A stretch of DNA of 64,000 bases, taken from Geosiphon pyriformis (Eukaryota > Glomeromycota > Glomeromycetes > Archaeosporales > Geosiphonaceae). Position numbers and translations under genes: made by a program. The number at the start of each line of letters is the position of its first letter. Position 1 is the stretch's first letter. Positions 1 through 12,498 of this stretch are shown piece by piece. The DNA lies in assembly GCA_016748015.1 (NCBI GenBank), contig JAAOMT010000109.1:208769-272768 (forward strand). Direction: 5' to 3'. Below the pieces are notes generated by a model. It was given only the letters and a program-made list of their open reading frames with translations, made no database searches and was not told the DNA's origin.

Positions 1-148
1 CAATGTTTGTCATTTTGTTCACAATATTTATTAAATAATTAATTAGGCTTAATAAGAAGCAGATTCAAGTATAAAAATTTTGTGAAATTCTTTTATTTGA
101 GATATTAATTAGTATTATACTATTTTAGTTTGACATCTTAATTTTTAT

Positions 149-514
149 ATGCTTTTTGGTTTTACCAACAGACTTTCAGCAATTTTTTATATATATCTAA
201 TAAAGACAGTTTATAAAAGACTGTCAATTATAGTTAAGAAAAAACTATTTAATAAGAGATACTTAAATGTGTTATATCTATTTTGTAATAATATTAAACT
301 GTTTAATTATGTTTTTATTTATCCAAAAAAATTTTTAGTGTATTTTAAGATTTTGTTAGATTATGTCAAATTATGGAAGTTTTTAGTAGGATCTTGCTTT
401 TTACCAACTTTTTTAATATTGCATATTTTCTTTTTGAAAATATTTAACATTAGTATTTATAAAATTCTGTACAAAAGTTTGTTTTTAGAAATTAAATTAG
501 TAAAGCAATATTGA
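149..514 (+). pseudogene. Decayed LINE reverse-transcriptase C-terminus (remnant)
   Basis: This is an open frame of about 121 codons, extraordinarily rich in Phe, Tyr, Ile, Leu, Lys and Asn. Its spacing of short motifs (a KTVYKRL-like start, KKLFNKRY, a LYLFC patch, then hydrophobic blocks) reminds me of the conserved tail after the RT domain in LINE-type elements of Glomeromycotina. There, residues such as Pro, Ala, Val, Asp and Gly occupy positions that are Leu/Ser, Ile, Asn and Ser here. That recognition is from memory, not a search. The residue drift is what C-to-T and G-to-A change would give. A small membrane protein is possible but less likely, because the surroundings are retroelement debris. 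Confidence 0.45.
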
Positions 515-959
515 AATTTGAGGATAAAAAAAAGTTATAATGATAATGACTAATTTTATCTGACATTTTGTTAATATATATTATAGTAAACTGTAGAATT
601 TTAAATCAAAATATAAGATTAATATAAAAAAAAATGACTTAATTAAGAACAAAAAAGTGTTGCCTAAGGTATATAGTGATCTGTCTGGCTTTTTTTCAAC
701 AAAAATAATTTGTTTGTTTGGAATTATTGAATCTTTTGTTGTTTGTTTTAAATTGTATAAGACTTGTTTGTTTTTTTAGATTTAGATAATAGGTTAGGAA
801 TCAATATAAATATATAGTGTAATTTTAATTGGCTTAAGTAATTGGTTATATATAGTAAGTATATAAGCCATATTTAGTTTAAATTATTTAGTTTGTTTTT
901 ATATATTAAATAATAGTTAGATTGTATTTATTAATAAATAATAATAATAATAATAAAAT
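515..959. other. AT-rich intergenic stretch, no gene seen
   Basis: Short A and T tracts and T-rich runs lie between two retroelement remnants. There is no frame or conserved motif. It is probably the 3' flank of the first remnant. Confidence 0.5.
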
Positions 960-1612
960 ATTAATAGTAAAAAACTGTTTGATAATTTTTAAAACATTTT
1001 TTTATTTTTAATTAATAGTTTTCTCTAATCAAAATTTTTTCTAATAAATATATTTAAATTAGTCTTAATATTGTTTTTATTTTTTTTAAAAACTTAAAAG
1101 TTTTTAATAATAAGCCAGTTAATAAGTTAATCTTTTTTGTTTTTATTATTAACATTATTACTACTATTTTATAAATAATCAAAAAAACCAAAAACTTTAA
1201 AAAATAACAGCAATTAGTTTTTTTTCTAATATAAACAATAACAATAACAATATATTTTTTAAGATAAATTAAGATTAATTACTAATTGTATTGTTAAATA
1301 TAATGTTTTTTTAAAAATATTTTTGGTGTTATTACTTTAATTAAATTAAAGCTTGTTAACTTATAGTCATATATTATTATTTATTTTAAGAATTTTTTTT
1401 TTGTTGTTATTATCTTTAATAACTAGTTTGTAATAGTTAAAAAAAATAGTATTTTTTATTTAACTAAAAAAAATTATTATTTTAAAAAATGCTTTTAAAA
1501 CCAAGTTAATTAATTTTTTTTTGGTTATATGCTTTTGAAATCAATATTTTAATTTTTTAAATTAATAATCATATTTGTTTTATTTTTTATTTTTTTAATT
1601 CTTATTATTATT
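960..1612 (+). mobile_element. Heavily decayed, internally deleted copy of LINE-type ORF1
   Basis: This block aligns by eye to the better preserved copy at 1673-3889. About 1020-1230 follows about 1855-2060 (shared context around AATAAYARRCCAGTYAAYAAGTT). About 1440-1600 follows about 2840-2965. The sequence between those two parts is missing. Most differences are C to T or G to A, so the copy is almost pure A+T and no frame remains open. It is a tandem neighbour of the next copy in the same orientation. Confidence 0.6.
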
Positions 1613-1672
1613 AATGAATAATTAATTAATTTACTTTTAAAAAATATAAAAACTCTTTCTCTCTTAATTTTC

Positions 1673-3889
1673 ATGATCACGAATAGAGCTAAGAGTAAAA
1701 AAGTTGCAAATATTACTTTTCTTATAGTAACTAATAAAGTTTCAACACGAGAGGGCCTCTCTGTTATTAAAGCAGCTAGACAAAACATTCTGGCAACATT
1801 TTCTTTAAAAAATATTAGTGATAAGCTGCCTTTAGCAGCTTCAGATTCATTTTTTTCTCCAGTTAAAGTTCCTTCAAAAAGGCACATTTGGGTTAGTCCC
1901 AGTATTGTCTCTACTACTTCAAAAAGCCCAAAAATTTTTAATAACAGACCAGTCAACAAGTTGGTTTTTTTTGCTCTTATCACTCCCACTACTATTTCTA
2001 CTACTACTGCTTCACAAATGGCCGTGAAAGCAAAAAATTCCAAAAAACAGCAGCAGGTAGTCACAACTGCTATAGTCACACCGAATCTCTTTGTGGTTTT
2101 AGATGAGATCTTCAGTAAGATTTTTACAGCAGCAGCCAGCCTTCTTACTGATATAGATGGCAACAGCAGCAGCACATCTCTCAAGATGGGCCAAGATTAA
2201 CCACTGGTTGTGTTGTCTGATGTAGTATTTTCCAGCAAATTATTGTCAATCCCAGTAGCAAAACAGTCTATCAATCTAAATAATTTCAAAGATTGGGCTG
2301 ATTAAATAGAAATAGAATCAACTGTCCCTCCCCCAGTTTCTGGTACTGCTAATGGTAGTGCTTGGAAGAATGTAAATGGTTATCAGAGATTTTCTGGTTG
2401 GGTGGTCTCCAATCTGGTACCTGGTGTTACATTTAAAATCAAAATGGCCCTGTTTAGTTCCTTGTTTCAGTTGCTGCCTGGTTGTATTGGGCTTAAGTCA
2501 GTTTCACAAGATGCTGTTAAGTTGTTCTATATAGAATTTGTATCTCAGAAGAGCCTAAATGGTGTTACCAAAGTGGCCATTAGTGATAAGGTTTTTTTGA
2601 CCACTTTTAAGATTGCACAATCTTCTGGTGTGGCCTCTGTTTCTTTCCCTTCCTTGTCAGTTGCACTGCATGACATACCTTTGAGTACCTCTTTTGATGA
2701 CATCAAAACTGCTCTTGGCATTTTTGGTGTTGTTATTTTTGTTAAGTTGAAGTTTGCTGGCTTATGGCAATATGCTGTGGTTAATTTTAAGAACATTTCT
2801 TCTACTGCTGCTGCTCTCTTTAACTGGTCTGTATTGGTCAAAAAAAATAGTATTAGGATTCTTCTTATTGTTAACCAAAAGAAGGTTATCTTCTTAAGAA
2901 ATGCATTCAAAGCTAAGTTGGTCAATCTTTTATTTGGCTGTACTGCTTTTAAGATAAGTAATTTGGTCTCCTAAGTTGGTGGCTGTACATGTTTCATTTT
3001 TTGCTCCTCTAAATCTTATTGATGTCAACATTTTGCTGTAGTTACCTTTGATTCTTTGGAATCTCTGAATGTTGCTGTGTCAAAAACTGGTACCTTGTGT
3101 GATTGTCGCATCTGGTGAGAAACTTCTGGGTGTCACTGCTGCTACAGGTGTTAAAACTTGAATTATTTGGCTGTGGACTGCAAGAAGTTGCCTTTTCTCC
3201 CACCTAAACTCCCTTTCAACACCTTTGGTGGTCCCAAAAATTTCAAATCTTCATTTGTTGGATCTAAATCATATGTCAAGCCTATTGCTTTTGTGGTTTT
3301 TCCTGGTGCTGCTGCTGCTAATATGGACTTGGATCTTGGTGGTCCTTTCAAAACTGTGACATCTATGTTGCCTGCTGTCTCTTCTGTTCCCAATAATGCT
3401 GTTGAATATCCTGCTGTTGGGTCTAAATTGGACTCTTTGGAAAAGCAAATTTCAGATTTGGCTGCTTTGGTAAAGTCTATTGTTGAGCCTATTGGCTCTT
3501 TGGTTGCCTTGGTATCTTGTCTCCTTAATAATAATACTGTTAAAACTGTTTAGGTTGAGAAAGATCTCCTTTCTATCAAATATGCTTCTAACAATTTTGC
3601 CAATCTTTTGGTTGGTGTGTCTAAAAATATTGCTTGTCTTAGATCTGAAGTTGACTTTGATGGCATGGATTATGATAATATGCAGGCTGCCAAACCTTCT
3701 CTCTTGAATAAGAATACTGTTGAACATATTATAGCTTTGTGGCAGATGTCAGGTGCTAAGGTTAGGAGTAGTATTGAATTTACTAGATTATTTTTTAGTG
3801 AGTTTATTTTTGATTCTAAGAATTTAAATGGTGTTATTGAAAAAATTTGTGAGTTGAAATTATTCTCACTTTTTATTGTTTCAGCTTAG
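1673..3889 (+). pseudogene. LINE-type retroelement ORF1 (gag-like, RRM plus zinc knuckle), seven nonsense codons
   Basis: One reading frame of 739 codons runs from ATG 1673 to a stop at 3887-3889 without frameshift. It is broken only by TAA 2198, TAA 2303, TAA 2972, TGA 3020, TGA 3116, TAA 3152 and TAG 3551. The N-terminal part is Ser/Thr/Lys-rich. The middle (about 2650-2900) has an RRM-like pattern (VALHDIPL, FGVVIFVKLK, YAVVNF). Around 3130-3180 lies a degenerate CCHC knuckle (CYRC, then a Tyr in the expected His slot, then VDC). The C-terminal part has a heptad-like LDSLEKQISDLAALV stretch. In such elements ORF1 binds RNA and chaperones retrotransposition. No reverse transcriptase follows: after the stop there are only about 130 bp to a poly(A)-like tail. 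The start could lie further upstream, because decay obscures it. Confidence 0.75.
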
Positions 3890-3975
3890 TTAGTGCTTTG
3901 ACTGACTCAGGTAGTTTGTTACATATAGAAAAATACAAGATTCATGTCTAATTTGTAATCTCTAAGTGGTGCATA

Positions 3976-4019
3976 GTATTAGATAGTGTTTGGATACACT
4001 TTGTTAAAACATAATAAAA
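3976..4019 (+). repeat. Conserved 3' terminus of the ORF1 element (copy 1)
   Basis: A stretch beginning GTATTAGATAGT and ending AAACATAATAAA followed by A's is repeated at 4872-4914, with about 40 of 43 positions identical. It lies the same short distance after the end of the ORF1 frame in both copies. This marks the 3' end of the transposing unit, with an A-rich or TAAA-type tail as LINEs and their non-autonomous derivatives have. Confidence 0.6.
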
Positions 4020-4082
4020 AAAAATTAATGATTTATTGTTATAATATTTAACTTTTGTAAATTTTTGAATTTTTTTTTATAA

Positions 4083-4930
4083 AAACTGGTATTTTATATA
4101 AATATTATATCTGATAAAAAACTTTTAAATATTATTATTGTTATAAGTATTAAAGTCTAAATTATTTATCTGTAAATTATAAGATATTATCATTTTTTTT
4201 CTTTAGTTATTTATTAAGTTTGTTGTTAATTCTAAGTTTTTTGTGTTATTTTTTGTTAGTAAAAAATTTTATGTTGAAATTTTTGTTCTTTTGGCTTTTT
4301 TTTGTTGTCTTTTTGACTATTTTTATTGTTAATTCTATAATTAAATTTAAGTTAAATTCTTTAAAATCTTAGATCTTAAGTTTAGCTGCAGTAATTAAAT
4401 TTATTATTAAATTTATTGGCTTTTTAATTACTTTGATCATCTTTTTTTTAAATAAAAAAAATCTATTTATTATAGTAAATATTTTTAAAAACTTTGCTAG
4501 TTTTTTGGCTAGTATATTTAAGAATTTGTTAATCTTAAAACTAAAATAAGATTTGGTAATATGAATAAAAATGAAATTAATATTGCTAAAACATCTTTTT
4601 TAAGTAAAAATATTTATAAATATTTGGTTGTTTTATAACAAATAACTGGTTCTAATATTAAAAAAAATATTGAAAAACTAAATTGTTTTTTAGTAAATTT
4701 GTTTTAAATTTTCAAAACTTGAATGATATTATTGAGAGACTTAATAAACTGGATTTATTTTCTGTTTTTTTTTGGTTTAGTTTAATTAGTGCTTTAATTT
4801 ATTTAAGTAGTTAATTATATATAAAAAGCATGTAAAACACATTTAATTTAAGTTAATTTTTTTGACATATTGTATTAGATAGTATTTGAACACACTTTGT
4901 TAAAACATAATAAATAAATAAATAAAAAAA
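4083..4930 (+). mobile_element. Second ORF1-element relic, C-terminal part plus 3' tail
   Basis: From about 4340 the sequence follows the C-terminal third of copy 1. A decayed KLNSLKS, stop, then LAAV..FIGF..FLN series matches LDSLEKQ..LAAL..PIGS..LLN, and the end shares the 3' terminus (4872-4914). The frame is littered with TAA, TAG and TGA and is far more AT-rich than copy 1. The tail continues as TAAATAAATAAA. No reverse transcriptase lies between the ORF1 end and the tail here either. Confidence 0.6.
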
Positions 4931-5741
4931 ATTATTTATTTTATTAAAATTAAAAAAATATTTAAATATATAATAAAATTATAAACTTATTAAAAAAATT
5001 TTTATTTAGTTTAAAAATGTATTTTACAACAGAATAAAATAGTTCTAATACTTAAAATAAATATAATATACCAAAACCAATTTCTTTTAACCAAATTATA
5101 ATTTAAAAATGAAAATATATTTAGTTAATAAACATATTTTTAGTAAACATTATTGAAAATAGAATTATCTTTAATAATATTGATTTTATTACTAAAAAAC
5201 ATTTTGGTCATTGTTTTTTTTTGTTTTAAATATAAATATAAAATTTACAAGCCTAAGAACGAGATTTTTTGAAAAATCATAATTTAATATATTTTTAATT
5301 AATTCATTTATTTTAAATAATAATTATAAAAATAATTATATATTTTATAAATTTTTTGTTTTATAATAATAAATTAATAATTAATATATAAAATTAATTA
5401 TAATTATGTATATTTTTAAAACATGAAAAATTATTTATAATTTTAAACCAATAAATAAGCCTAAAATTTGAGCAATTAATATTTTCTGTTTTGGTAAAAT
5501 TATACTCGATAACTTATTGGATATGACAAATAGCTTTTTATAACATTTATTTTGCGTAAGTCTCACATGGTAGATGTTACATGCTCATACCTCACTACAG
5601 ATAAATATGCACTATCCCAAATCCAGCAAAAGGGCAAATCTACAAAGGAACTTATGCAAACGATCCCTCTGATAGATCAAAACTCTTTTAACCCTTTCTC
5701 TCCAATTTGCCTAAACGATTAAAACCTTTCGCTCGTTCAAG
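4931..5741. other. AT-rich flank, then upstream region of the DUF2009 gene
   Basis: Up to about 5500 the DNA is A/T tracts without a frame. From about 5530 base composition becomes more balanced and pyrimidine-rich. This probably holds the promoter and 5' UTR of the gene starting at 5742. I see no clear TATA box. Confidence 0.45.
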
Positions 5742-8700
5742 ATGCTGCCCGACACAACGGAGCAGATTAACGATACTTTTGTCCAAAATGACACACCCAA
5801 CGAAGCTGACAAAAGCATAGACGCGAACACTTCTGCTATGCAGTCTATACACGAAGATTTGTTGGAAGAAAAACCGGAGCAAACTTCATCAACTGTGTTA
5901 GTTAATGGACTGAATCATTCTCACAATGAAACTTCAAAATCAGATTCTCTATCAAAGGTTGATCATAATCAAGGCGAAGATGATTCCGAAACGGAAAGTG
6001 AGACTGAGTTAATGTCTGGCATCGCTCCATCAGCGCCGATAAACGGAAGCCAAACACGAGATTTAGAAGCCGAGCGTAAAAAACATCTAGAAGCCATTTT
6101 ACAAAAAGAAGATGGTGAAAGTGAAAACGATGATGAGCCGATGACCGACATTGATCAGGACCAGGATTCGGAGCATGATTTAACTATTCCCCAAGAAGGA
6201 CTATGTGTTGAATGTCGGGATCAAGTATGAATATTATAGATCACACCAATTTTCTAGTGTTTTATACTCTAGTAAACGCATTCACAATCAATTTTTCTCT
6301 CACAATTACAGGAATCGTCTTTTTACTGTGAGCAATGCACCGAGGATTTTTGTGAAATGTGCTTTGCTATGCTTCATCGTACTGGAAATCGACGAAAGCA
6401 TACAAATAAAAATACACGTAGTGACACTCTAAAAGTCCCCTCCAAGAAAGCCACGAAGACATCCAATTCCGCTCATTCATCCACCACAGATCTCAGTGTA
6501 GCTGAGGTGCGTCAATTTGTGAATTCGTCCTTCAATGAAAATTTATCAATAAAAATTAAAATTCCTCTATTAGGAGATGACTGAATCTGAATTGGAAGTA
6601 GAGTTTCCTAAAACTACAATAATTTCAAGTGGAAGTTCAAAAACTTTCGGCGATTGGCTTCAAGCACGGTGTGAATTTATACCAATTCGGCTAAATCTAG
6701 AAGAACGGAAGTCATTACGCTTGTATGTGATTCCTGAATTATAAATTTTTAAAAGAAAAGCATGAAAACAAGAACCAAGAACTAACATATTATGTCTAAT
6801 ATAGATTGGAAGCTGCACTAAGTGTTTCAGGTAAGCTATTCAGCATATATTTTGTGGGCTAAATTACTCGACTAGCAGGTTTTCTGATCCGTTAATTTAA
6901 CAACTTACAGAGTATACGGATAAGATTGATATAATATCGTATACGAGCAAATCCAGGCGTATCTTTCATCAAATAAAAGATCTCTGTGCTATTCTATCTG
7001 GATTATTGGTATGTTAACTTATTATGCTTGATGACTCAAAAACTCATTTGAAGCTAATTACCCTGAATTTTTTTTTAGGTTGCTAGGTACAGAAAACTGC
7101 TTCAATAGCTTTGCTCTTTAATTTGCATGTACGCTTAAGCGTCTTCCTTCGATTTTTCTGTTTAGCGATTACAAGAAGGGCCAAGAGCTTTTTGCGAATA
7201 AAGAATTTAAAGAAAATGAGGAGTTTTTTCAAATAATTTTTGAAGTTGGACGAAGGCACAAAATTATGAATCCCGAAAAGATGCGGGATGTTTACGGAAA
7301 ATTGATGTACATGCTCATGGTAGGTAATTCTTATACTGGCATAAAAATATGAGCGTTTTCCGAATTGTTTATCTCATTTTAATTTCAGGACTCTGTGATC
7401 GAGGATGTACAAGAGATGCTTTCTTTCAGTTTAATTGCTCCCATTAAAACTGTCTACAATTTTTTGAAAGATCATAATGGCTTGGAATTACTTCACCACG
7501 AATTAGTAGTAACAGCAACTAAAGAAATAATTGCGGACGGGAAAACGCGCATTCAAGTTCAACGAGAGATAAAAGAAAAAGAACGAGCAATTGAAATGTT
7601 AAGCCGTAAGTTTAGCCATGATGATCTCTCATCAGATCAAATAAAGCAATGTTTATACAGCATTGGTGACAACCACGCTTACTTGAGGGCAAATCGGTAG
7701 TTATTTCAAAGTCACATCGGAAGATTGTCTCTCAAATTTTTGCTTTGTATTAATCTATAACCTTGCAAATAAATAGTGATTGCTGCGATCGTATGCTTCA
7801 ATATTTGACGTCACACTTTAACCCGCTAAAAGCAGAACAAGATTACTCTTTGGCTATTCGTTCCGGGAATCACGGTGCTCGTCTGTCTCACACTCATGAA
7901 ATTCAATATTTTTACGCGTAAGCTCTCCACTTTAACAGTTTTTATTGGTCTTGTGTGATTCTAGAGTCTTGAAATATCACTGGAAAATCTAACGGGTATC
8001 TGCTTTTTTTTTAAAAAAGAAATCAAACACTTTCGCTTTGGCGTGAAATCCAAAATGAAATGTTTATGTTATGGTCTTTGGCCGACCGTGACTTACTCTC
8101 CGATTTAAATTCCTACCGACTACGTGATACAGGCCAAGGGTTAAACAGAGTTCAGTCATGCCCAAATGTGTCCAAAGTAATGCACACCATTCTGCATCGT
8201 TCTCAGCAAAAAGCAGGATATTGGGTTGGGAGCTCTGTGATTCATTTAGGCGACAAGAATGTCCCAAATGCTCTCATGTTTATTGACAAGGTATAAAAAT
8301 CTAATTATTCCCTTCAATAGAATTTTTGATTGAATTACATTAAAATAGTTCTCATCAATCTTTTTAGTATAACCAAGTTTCTCGTATTCTCAACCCTGTT
8401 TTAATATGCCTGGATGGTATTGAACCCATGGCGCAGAAAAACGAAGGAATACAAGAATACATTGATAGTACTTTTGGTGGAACTGAAAAACTCAAAAAGG
8501 ATATTCTGGTGGACTTTTTCCGACATGCTTTTGATGGAAGTGGTGCTGATAACTTTTTTGATGCGGGCAGTTGTATTGATGGACGTTTGACAAGTGCATG
8601 GAATTGGTGTTCACTGATAGAGAAAAAGTCATATTTTCCCGTTTTCCTGTTAACGGTATGTGTTTTTAACCCTTTAACAATGTGTTTGATAAAAACTATA

Positions 8701-8769
8701 ATTTTGCTAATAAACCTCCAATTGCTCGCACCACAGGGTTTCGTTGGATTTGACGGTGGTGATTTTTAG
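5742..8769 (+). CDS. UPF0652/DUF2009 protein with N-terminal B-box zinc finger, 12 exons
   Basis: The protein is a conserved eukaryotic family member of unknown molecular role. Exons: 5742-6224, 6312-6506, 6574-6722, 6805-6830, 6911-7008, 7079-7086, 7166-7319, 7389-7696, 7777-7917, 8020-8290, 8368-8655, 8737-8769. All introns are GT-AG and phases close exactly to give 717 residues. Residues 1-150 are acidic and Ser/Thr-rich, probably disordered. A B-box follows: C155, C158, C167, C170, C175, C178, H183, H191, split by intron 1. The DUF2009 body begins near residue 225, with hallmark stretches DYKKGQELF, ENEEFFQIIFEVGRRHKIMN, YGKLMYMLMDS, LSLWREIQNEM, and WNWCS plus PVFLLTGFVGFDG at the end. 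Exons 4 and 6 are only 26 and 8 nt. An alternative last exon is possible: splicing from 8752 to about 9014 would replace GGDF with a longer tail. The ATG chosen opens the only long frame and follows a balanced-composition leader. Confidence 0.88.
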
Positions 8770-10022
8770 TGAGTAGAAGGCTTACTGGATTGTGAATCTT
8801 ACATTTATGATTGTGACTCCACAAGAAATTTATTGATAGAAAGGAAGGTATTGGTGTGAAGTCAAATCCAATACCTATCTTAATAGATTAAAAATTGGCA
8901 TTCCGAATTTATACAATTTGAAATTATATCACAAATTAATAATATTCAAAAGCGCTAAATTAAGCGCGAGTGTTGAAACTTATTTCTTCCAACCTATTGA
9001 CTGACTCCATAGGTTCTGATTTTTACAATCAGACGCAACAAAAATATGGGAGTTTGTGGAATAATAGCGCTGCTGAAAAGGACCGATTAGCACGTGACAC
9101 TCATGTGAAAAGTATAAAGTTTGCTTCTTAATATACTTGCAAGTTTCAATTAAAATTAAATTTAAGAAAATTACCATTAATGTTAATTGAAAACATTTAA
9201 ATAAAATTTTAAAATATATAAATAATGTAACTTAAATGAAAAATATTTTCTTGTTATAATTAAAAATTTTACACCTATTAATATAGCAATTAAATTTATT
9301 TATATTAATTATTAATCTGATTTTTAATTAAATTATATAAAAAAGATTTTTTAAGGCTATGAAAATTATTTGAGCTTGTATTTATTTGATCTGATTTAAA
9401 TTTTTAATTAAAGTTAATTTATATTGTTTTTTTATTGTGTTTATTAAAATTAATTTAAAAAGCAAAAAACTTGTTTTTATAATTTATCAAATAAATAACT
9501 GTTAAAAATATTTTTTATTGTTATTAAATTCTAAAAATAATAATTAAAACATAGAATTTATAAAAATTAGATTATTCTTTATTAATAATTACAAACTATT
9601 TTACAACTTTTAAATTTTTTTAAAAAAATAACAAGTATAATTTTAAAACTGATTGTTTTTTGTTTAATTATATTTATATTATTTTTAATTACTTTTTTTT
9701 AGTTATAATAAAATAAAAAAAATTTTTAAATTTTTAAAATTAACTTTGTTATTTATTGAATAAAAAATTACATATAATTAACTTTTTTTAAATATATATT
9801 CTTTAAATATACATTTTTTTTAAGTATATAATTATTATTGTAATTATTTCAATTATATTTTGTAAAACTTAATATTAATATATTAATAATTTAAAAATTT
9901 TTTGGTTAATTTAAGTATATATTCAAATTAAAATATAATAAAAAGTTCAAATGTTTTATTAAAACAAGTCAACATTAAAACTTTTCAAGCTTAATAAATT
10001 TATAAGTAATTTTTAATTTTAC

Positions 10023-10054
<32 letters not shown>

Positions 10055-12498
10055 TAATTAATTGTTATTATAAATTATATGTAATAATCTTATTAATTAT
10101 TTTTTAAATTGATACTTTTTTAAATACACACTAAAAATTGCTACTTATAATGTGTATTTTAAAAAAATTGACTTTATTTTGTTATAAAAAAAACATAAAT
10201 TTATTTTATTGTTGACTTTAAAAACAATTTGAACCAAATTAAATTTTTTTAATTAGTAATAATATAATAAACAAATCCGAAAATTTTGAGCTGCACTCGT
10301 TAATTAATAAAAAAAAATTTGAAAATGATTTTTTATTAAACATTTAATTAAAATTTATAATAAAATCATTTCAAAAGCAATAAAAAAAAATAATTGCAAT
10401 AATTAACTATTTTATTTAATTATATTTTATTTAATTATATTTAATTAAATATATTTGATTTTTAATATTAAAATAGCTGTGTATTAATTTTGTTGAAATT
10501 TTCAATAAATAAAAAGTAAAAATTATTAAATATTTCTTATTTTTAATTTTTTTTTAAACAAGTTTAATATTTTGTTAAAAGTCATAATAATTTACTTTAA
10601 TCAAATAATTTTTTTTTGAAATAAGCTTTAACATAAAATATTTAAATTGGTAATACACTTTTTAAAAATAACAATACAGAACAAAAAAAAGAAAATTTTT
10701 TATTTATGTTAATTTAAATAATCAAATTTAATAAAAAACCAAAACAGCAAACTTTTTAATTATAAAAGATTAAAAAAAGCAAAATTTAGCTTAAATTTTA
10801 AATCCAATAAAAACTTTCAAAATTTTATTAAAGTTAAAACTACGAAAAATTTTATAAAAGTTTAAATCTTATTTATTAGCAAAATAATCCAGCTCGTATT
10901 ATTTTTTAAAACTATTAAGTATTTTTGTTAAATTGGTTTATAAACAATAACAATATTATTTTCTTAATTTGCAAAAGCCAAAATAATTGATTACTTTATT
11001 AAATAATAAACTATTAGTTGATATTACCATACAATACATTTTGAAAATAATTAGCAGAAAAATAAAGTTATATTTGTTAAATTATAAAGTCAATATTAAA
11101 GTCAATATAAAACAACAAATGACTTGAAAAAGTAAAAGTTTTGTTAGATTATAAATATTAAAAACTTATTGGTTAAAATAATTTAATAGTATTAAAAAAA
11201 GATTTTGCAAGAAAAATAAACATTATTTAACATGTAATCAAAACTAAAAATTTGATTATTTATTAAAAAATTTTTTTTAAAAGTTGACAAAAAACTGTTT
11301 TTATTACAAAATTTAAAATATACAATTCATATTTATGATATTTAGATTAATTAATGCTTTTCTTATTTTTTATACCAATTAATTAAAACTTTGTTCTGAT
11401 TTTATTGAAAAGCATTAAAGTATATTTTAAACATTTGGAATAAGTTTTTATTTTTTTAAAAATATTAAACTTTAAATTAATTTTATCAAATTATTATTAA
11501 AGTACTTACTAAAAAAAGCTTTTCAAATCTTAAAAAAACTTATTACTAATTTTAAAGCAACTTAATATTTTGCAATAAATAAACTTGAATATAAATAAAT
11601 AATTTGAATATTCAACTTATACAAATATGATTATAATATTTAATATTGCGAAAAAATTAATTATTAAAACTCCAACATTTTTTAGATTACCTATTTAATA
11701 ATAGTACATTTGTAAAAAAAACCAATTTAATTATTACTAAATTGCTTAAAACTAAACATAATAATAAATTTATATTTTGAGGAGCTTTTTTTCTGTTAAA
11801 ATTAGTTTAAGAAGTAAAAGAATTTTTTTGGTAATTTATTGAATAAACAACTGTTGAAATAATTGATATCTGTTTTATTTTTGAAAAATTAATAATTGTG
11901 ATTTTGAGGCTGATTACATTAATTAAATCGCTTACACATTCAATATTTTCTTTTGCTTAAAATTCTTTTAGTTAGATTTAGTTACTTTTCTATCTGTTAT
12001 TGTGTTACTTTAATTCATAAAAATAAAAATTAGATATTATATTGCTTGTAAAAAATAATTGCAGTTATTGTAATATATGAATTTATTTTAAAAATTATTG
12101 GAATTAAATCACTTAATTCTTTAATTACAGTTAATTGTAAACATTCTTAAAATAATCAAAAATTTTAAATTTAATTTAAAATATTATCTTTAGTATAAAA
12201 AATAACAGGTTTAATGATTTTACTTTAATTAATCATTTTTAAACTTTTTTTAAAGATGATAAAACTAAAATTTTATTGTAAAATTTTTTAATTCAATAAA
12301 TTTTTAAATATTTTTTAATAATAAAAATCAAAAATTATAATTGACAATATATAATTTTTGATTGTTAATTGATTTAAATAAATTATATAAAAAAAGGTGA
12401 TATAGTTTATATTTAGAAATATATAATTATTTTAAACAAATTCCTTATAAAAAAATTAATTAATAAGATAAGTTTATTATAAAAGTAAATGGAAAGGT
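8770..12498. other. 3.7-kb AT-rich desert of unidentifiable relics
   Basis: Only about 8980-9135 has gene-like composition; it holds a short open stretch that could be an alternative terminal exon of the DUF2009 gene. From 9180 onward the DNA is A/T tracts, including a (TAA)n run near 10026-10053. Texture resembles the decayed retroelements at 960-4930, probably in both orientations, but I could not align any part with confidence. No gene is seen. Confidence 0.5.

Noticed and set aside
1549-2184. Long minus-strand frame over the retroelement ORF1
   Set aside because: Antisense shadow of the 1673-3889 frame; no family motif.
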